NCBI RefSeq assembly: GCF_013177735.1
Contig: NZ_WOEZ01000191.1
Span: 1 to 64,000 of the forward strand
Direction of reading: 5' to 3'
Source: Paraburkholderia elongata
GTDB lineage: Bacteria; Pseudomonadota; Gammaproteobacteria; Burkholderiales; Burkholderiaceae
DNA: 64,000 nucleotides
Under the pieces are notes generated by a model. The model did no database searches, had not been told where the DNA came from, and saw nothing but the letters and a program-made list of their open reading frames with translations. Shown piece after piece: positions 60,165 through 64,000 of the stretch. The translations under genes were made by a program, and so were the position numbers. Position 1 is the stretch's first letter, and each line of letters opens with the position of its first letter.

Positions 60165-60199
60165 CCTGCTGATACTGTCCTTCTGCTACTTCCCCGCAG

Positions 60200-61255
60200 T
60201 TACTTCAGCATCTTTTCAATCTGACGAAGAATGTCGTCACGCTTTTCACGCGTGAGACCCTTCAGACGCAGTTCAATTCGATCGTCCCCATACGATTTCA
60301 GATCGCCTACCGCGACACCGCCGAGCTTGATTTCCAGACGCTGCGCATAGCGCTGCCGACCCGCCGGCTTGGTGCTTTCCTGCGCGCTTGCCCTGCCCTT
60401 CACGATGTCCGCGACTTGTCGCGTGCTCAGGTCGTCTGAGAGGATTTTGTTGATCAGACGCAGCGTAGCGTCGGCGCCGCGGGCAGTGTGATATCGGCCC
60501 ACCTGATACGCCATGTTCGAACCAAAGCGGTCAGGCCTTGCGACCATCTCATGCATTATCACCTCGGGCAGCTTTGCGATCGACAGGGCGACCGCGACGG
60601 TCGACTCGTCCAATCCAAGATGTTCGGCGAGCTCCTTCTGGCTCTGGAAATGCCGATCGTCGAGAAAGCGTTTCCAGACGACGGCGTTGTCGAACACCGT
60701 CTGCGAATCGCGCTGGACGTTGAGGTCGTAGCCGAGCTTGTAGCTTTGGATGCCGATCGGCAGATCGATAACGATCGCCTTCACCGATTCCTTGTTCGCT
60801 TCCTTAAGCGCCCGTACACGCCGGCCGCCGTCGCTGACAAAGTAGGTGCCGGGATTGTCGTAATCGGGAATGACGTGAATCGCCTGCTGCTGCCCCTGCT
60901 TCGCCAGATTGACGGCAAGCTCGGCAATCGACGACTTCAGATAGAAGTGGCGCGGATTGAACGGGCTCGGCTTGATCGTTTTGAGCGCGAGCTCGATGAC
61001 CTGGCCTGGACGGTAAGTATGCTCGATTCGCCACGCACGGTAGGCCGCCGACTCATTGGCGATATCGACCGCTTCGACTTCCGCGATGTCCTGCGACATA
61101 ACCGACTGGATGGGGCGGCTCGGCGCATCGCCAGTCGTGGCGCCATTCTTGACCAAACCGTCGATCGCATTCAGGCGGTCGAGGGCGGTTCGCTTTTCGC
61201 TGCTGGTCGTATCAGGACGTGCTTGAAAGCCTTTGGCGAATTGGGAGGGTTTCAT
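60200..61255 (-). CDS. parB: ParB-type partition protein
   Basis: The 351-aa protein has an N-terminal tail, a ParB/Srx nuclease-like domain (~80-175: IKPSPFNPRHFY, DGGRRVRAL, where GERR of classic ParB is changed to GGRR) and a DNA-binding domain (~200-300: QKELAEHLGLDESTVAVALSIAKLP). It partners the upstream ParA across 24 bp, within which lies a perfect TTTATGCGCATAAA palindrome. It is part of the replicon's segregation system. Confidence 0.9.
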   Translation of the reverse strand: MKPSQFAKGFQARPDTTSSEKRTALDRLNAIDGLVKNGATTGDAPSRPIQSVMSQDIAEVEAVDIANESAAYRAWRIEHTYRPGQVIELALKTIKPSPFNPRHFYLKSSIAELAVNLAKQGQQQAIHVIPDYDNPGTYFVSDGGRRVRALKEANKESVKAIVIDLPIGIQSYKLGYDLNVQRDSQTVFDNAVVWKRFLDDRHFQSQKELAEHLGLDESTVAVALSIAKLPEVIMHEMVARPDRFGSNMAYQVGRYHTARGADATLRLINKILSDDLSTRQVADIVKGRASAQESTKPAGRQRYAQRLEIKLGGVAVGDLKSYGDDRIELRLKGLTREKRDDILRQIEKMLK

Positions 61256-61264
61256 TCAGGGTCC

Positions 61265-61278
61265 TTTATGCGCATAAA
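61265..61278. promoter_or_regulatory. parS-like site 1
   Basis: TTTATGCGCATAAA, a perfect 14-bp palindrome, fills the gap between parA and parB. Identical copies occur at 62045 and 62344. It has the size and symmetry expected of ParB-binding centromere sites of Burkholderia secondary replicons. Confidence 0.8.
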
Positions 61279-61279
61279 T

Positions 61280-61942
61280 TCAGGGGAGCAAGGCTGCGAT
61301 CTCGTTGGCGCACGCCCGTACTTCGATGGCGGCGAGCTTGGCGCCGCGATCGTTCATCTGAAGCACTGTTTGCCCTAACGCCATTGCCTGCTTATAGGCT
61401 TCGCGCGTCGGGATCTGGGTCTTGAGCAGTGGGAAGCCTAGCTCTTCCAACGCGCGCTTCAGTTCGCGCGTCAACATCCGCTTCTCTTCGGTCTTATTCA
61501 GTAGAAAGACTGCGCGCAGGTCCTCGTTCATGACCTGGGCTTGCTGCACGAGCTTTACCAATCCAACGCTCGACCAATAGTCGGCGGGCGACGACGACGT
61601 TGGCATGATCGCGACGCTCGCCGCGAGTAACACGACGCCGGACACTTTCTCGGTGATGGAGGGGGGGCAGTCGACGACGATGATGTCGTAGTCCGCCACG
61701 AACTTCTTGATCTCGCGATGGATCTGGCTGCCGGCTTCGGAGAGATTGACGACCGGAAAGGGGATGCCGGTTTCGCCGTCTGATGATGCACTGGCCCAGT
61801 GGACCAGTGTGTTTTGACCATCTGCGTCTACAACGAGGACGCGCTTGCCTTTCTCATGGAACGCAGCGCCGAGGTGCATCGCGATTGTGCTCTTCCCGAC
61901 CCCACCCTTCTGCTGAGTTACCGCGATGATTTCTGCTGCCAA
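61280..61942 (-). CDS. parA: ParA-type partition ATPase
   Basis: The 220-aa protein has the deviant Walker A motif KGGVGKST (12-19), signature Lys12 and Lys17, Walker A' VVDADGQN (39-43 region) and IIVVDCPP as Walker B. It is short, without the N-terminal regulatory helix-turn-helix of P1-type ParA, as in chromosomal-type (type Ib) ParA. It uses ATP to move ParB-parS complexes on the nucleoid. Confidence 0.92.
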   Translation of the reverse strand: MAAEIIAVTQQKGGVGKSTIAMHLGAAFHEKGKRVLVVDADGQNTLVHWASASSDGETGIPFPVVNLSEAGSQIHREIKKFVADYDIIVVDCPPSITEKVSGVVLLAASVAIMPTSSSPADYWSSVGLVKLVQQAQVMNEDLRAVFLLNKTEEKRMLTRELKRALEELGFPLLKTQIPTREAYKQAMALGQTVLQMNDRGAKLAAIEVRACANEIAALLP

Positions 61943-62044
61943 TCTTCACCTCCTCTTTTTAGACGCAGATGGATTTTACCTGGATGAATTCGCATTTCAA
62001 TCGTTTTTGTGTAAACGCGAGACGAAATAGCGATTTGAGATAGG

Positions 62045-62058
62045 TTTATGCGCATAAA
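62045..62058. promoter_or_regulatory. parS-like site 2
   Basis: TTTATGCGCATAAA, identical to the other two copies; the left flank G makes it GTTTATGCGCATAAAG. It lies 103 bp upstream of the parA start. Confidence 0.8.
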
Positions 62059-62343
62059 GGCGGTGACGGGGCGCAGCTAACGCGTAGCGGCGTCGATGCG
62101 CTTATCGGTGGGAATAGGTTTGGCGGCGCCTGGGAAATATCAGGCGCTATGAGATGGCGAACGGAGTGACGCGCTACGCGACTCAGCTCGATGTGGAGTT
62201 GCGCTATCGGATGTAGCGGGGAGCGTCAGTCATCTTGGATTCAGTGCTGCGCCGAGCGTCCCTTTTGCATGGCCCGGCTATTGGCGGCAACGAGGCGTAT
62301 GCGGATCGCGCTCGTGCCCGCGAGTCGTTTGGTGTCGATGGTC

Positions 62344-62357
62344 TTTATGCGCATAAA
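62344..62357. promoter_or_regulatory. parS-like site 3
   Basis: TTTATGCGCATAAA with a right-flank C (TTTATGCGCATAAAC). It lies 170 bp upstream of the frameshifted arsC-like gene. Confidence 0.8.
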
Positions 62358-62526
62358 CCGAACGACACCACATCACCAACAGGCAAAGTCTCTTTCCCAA
62401 CCAAACGAAACCCGATCGTCCCACCCCGCCTCGCCCAGCGACCTCACCACCCGATACCCGCCACCCGCTAAAATCCCCACAAAAACCTCCCTGCAACCCA
62501 ATGCCAACAACGCCTACCAAACAACC

Positions 62527-62887
62527 ATGATCACCATCTACCACAACCCCCGCTGTTCAAAATCGCGAGCCACGTGCGACCTGATTGCTAGCACCTACAA
62601 CAGCGCAAACGAAGCAACCGAAATTGTTGAGTACCTGAAGCAGCCGCTCACGGTCGCGCAGTTAAAGCAACTCAACGCGCAGCTAGGCTGCACAGTCCGC
62701 GAGATGATCCGCGACACCGAAGCCGAATACAAAGCACTCGAACTCTCCGACGCTACGTTGACTGACGCTCAGTTATACGAAGCATTGGCAAAGCACCCCC
62801 ATCCTCCTGCAACGACCGATCGTCGTGCGAAACGGGCGGGCCGTGATTGGCCGCCCGCCGGAAAATGTCGAAGCGCTATTCGCCTAG
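62527..62887 (+). pseudogene. Frameshifted ArsC-like (glutaredoxin-type) reductase
   Basis: The first ~90 codons read MITIYHNPRCSKSR... with the ArsC active-site Cys at residue 10, matching ArsC/YfgD proteins. At a run of five C (62796-62800) the frame changes: the annotated frame continues as an Arg/Pro-rich tail, whereas dropping one C restores ILLQRPIVVRNGRAVIGRPPENVEALFA and a stop at 62885-62887, the family's typical C-terminal end. So the gene has one extra base, from mutation, slippage or sequencing error. Without that base the protein would be about 119 aa. Confidence 0.85.
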
Positions 62888-62914
62888 GCGTCGAAACATC
62901 ACGGCCTAAGTAAC

Positions 62915-63898
62915 CTAGGCCTTGGCAGGCAATGCAGCGTCCTTCGTCACGATCTTTGTCGGGATGATGCGCAGTTCGCTGAACGTGTCGGCAATACGTT
63001 GTTGTTCTGCAAGTACGTTCGCGTCGACGGGTTTGTAGATGTGCGCGTAGTGCCGCAAACCCGCTTCGATCACGCCTGCGTCGAGCCCTTGAATCGGCGC
63101 GAGCTGGGCGGCTGCTTCGCTGTAGTGGCCACGTACCCACGCCCCCTCTTTACCCACCTCGTCCATCATGATCGCGAGCACGTCACCGTTTTGCTGCGCA
63201 AACGGCCGCGCGCTCAGGAAGAATTGATGGTGACTCACGATACCTTCGGCGTCGGCAAGCAGGCGGGCATTCGACTGGCGTTTTGCCGCCTCGAGAAACG
63301 GATCCCAGATCGCCCATGCGTCGATCGCACCGCGTTCGAAGGCCGCACGCGCATCGGCGGGCGGCAGAAAAACAGGGTGGACATCGTTGTACTTCACGCC
63401 GCTCTTCTGCAATGCGGCGACCAGAAACCAGTGAACGTCCGAACCCTTGTTGAGCGCGATCTTTTTGCCCTTCAGATCGGCCAGCGTTTTGATCGGCGCG
63501 TCCTGATGCACGAGGATGCCTTCGGCATGCGGCGTCGGGATCTCATAAGCCGTGTAGACGAAGTTCGCGCCGGCCGCTTGCGCGAACACTGGCGGCGCCT
63601 CGCCGACATAACCGAAGTCGATCGCGCCGATATTCAATCCTTCGAGCAACTGCGGCCCGGCGGGAAACTCAGTCCACTTAACCGTGATGCCAAGCGGAGC
63701 GAGTCGCTTTTCGAGCGTGCCGTGCGCCTTTAGCAACACGAGCGTACTGGCCGCTTTCTGATAACCGATGCGAAATTCCTTCGCGTGCGTGTCCGCGGCG
63801 AAGACTGATGTGGAGACAATGGGCAAGGCCGCGGCGGCCAGCGATGCGCCCATACCGGCGATAAACGCGCGGCGCTTGAGCAGCGGATGACGGGACAT
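62915..63898 (-). CDS. ssuA: SsuA-like sulfonate ABC transporter substrate-binding protein
   Basis: The 327-aa protein has a twin-Arg-like N-terminus (SRHPLLKRRAFIAGMGASLAAAALPIVSTSVFA), suggesting Tat or Sec export, followed by an SsuA/NMT1-type binding fold: FRIGYQKAASTLVLLKAHGTLEKRLAPLGITVKWTEFPAGPQLLEGLNIGAIDFGYVGEAPPVFAQAAG, and LKGKKIALNKGSDVHWFLVAALQKSGVKYNDV. The family collects aliphatic sulfonates in the periplasm. I start at ATG 63898 (MSRHPLLKRR); an in-frame start at 63964 would add a non-signal leader. Other ssu genes probably lie outside the window. Confidence 0.88.
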   Translation of the reverse strand: MSRHPLLKRRAFIAGMGASLAAAALPIVSTSVFAADTHAKEFRIGYQKAASTLVLLKAHGTLEKRLAPLGITVKWTEFPAGPQLLEGLNIGAIDFGYVGEAPPVFAQAAGANFVYTAYEIPTPHAEGILVHQDAPIKTLADLKGKKIALNKGSDVHWFLVAALQKSGVKYNDVHPVFLPPADARAAFERGAIDAWAIWDPFLEAAKRQSNARLLADAEGIVSHHQFFLSARPFAQQNGDVLAIMMDEVGKEGAWVRGHYSEAAAQLAPIQGLDAGVIEAGLRHYAHIYKPVDANVLAEQQRIADTFSELRIIPTKIVTKDAALPAKA

Positions 63899-64000
63899 AA
63901 AAGTGCTCGTTAAAAAGACGGACGCAAAACGGACCGATTGGCTCTGACGATAATTCGTCTGCAAGCCTGGACGAACCGATAAATTCGCATAAGCAAATCA

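Larger units (their letters stand above)
61943..62526. other. Intergenic region containing parS sites
   Basis: These 584 bp between parA and the arsC-like gene hold parS-like sites 2 and 3 and the promoter of parA. No other gene is supported. Confidence 0.5.

Overview
The window has high GC content and Burkholderia-type gene content: GntP, LysR, AraC and CaiB families, DUF1348, a KfrA-like protein, and a Rep_3-type initiator with ParAB. It looks like the replication-origin region of a secondary chromosome or megaplasmid of a Burkholderia/Paraburkholderia species. The species is inferred from family content and style, not measured. No rRNA, tRNA or CRISPR was seen.

Layout. 0-14 kb: a broken transposase-like end, a lipoprotein, a sigma54 activator divergent from a GntP permease with a good -24/-12 promoter, a large hybrid histidine kinase, a DedA-rhodanese fusion next to a cNMP-domain/thioredoxin-reductase-like flavoprotein, a YcaQ/AlkX-type DNA glycosylase and a LysE exporter. 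14-26.6 kb: a secreted beta-propeller protein, a LysR/DHA2 exporter pair, an MFS/CoA-transferase/methylmalonyl-CoA decarboxylase-like operon divergent from a LysR gene, an EamA transporter and an AraC regulator. 26.6-34 kb: a four-gene glyoxylate/2-hydroxyacid operon (class V aminotransferase, MFS, FAH-family hydratase, FAD/Fe-S dehydrogenase) divergent from a GntR gene, with matching palindromes at both promoters. 34-35 kb: two inverted copies of a ~250 bp dispersed repeat (a third copy lies at 19.3 kb) and a pair of DnaA boxes. 35-40 kb: a CPA1 antiporter, an HD hydrolase, a GlxA-type regulator and an SDR. 40.6-45.8 kb: a compact chemosensory operon made of a membrane CheA-like kinase, a mini-MCP, two CheX-like proteins and CheY. 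46-53.9 kb: AlkD, small exported proteins, DUF1348/TetR, YceI, and kbl-tdh with an XRE-cupin regulator. 53.9-56.8 kb: a gene under a LexA box, a degenerate tyrosine recombinase and a KfrA-like protein. 56.8-62.4 kb: the origin, rep, parB, parA and three parS-like palindromes. 62.5-64 kb: a frameshifted arsC-like gene and an SsuA-like binding protein.

The most striking feature is a 21-bp iteron-like repeat (CTCCCG, six variable bases, CTCACCTTT). I located 38 copies by eye. They are not confined to the origin. Eighteen lie upstream of rep in one orientation. Twenty more lie in three remote intergenic clusters 2-18 kb away (near 40, 47 and 55.5 kb), all in the opposite orientation. I infer that the remote clusters are extra initiator-binding sites controlling firing or copy number, possibly also coupling replication to neighbouring genes. 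The chemosensory operon and alkD lie between or beside these clusters.
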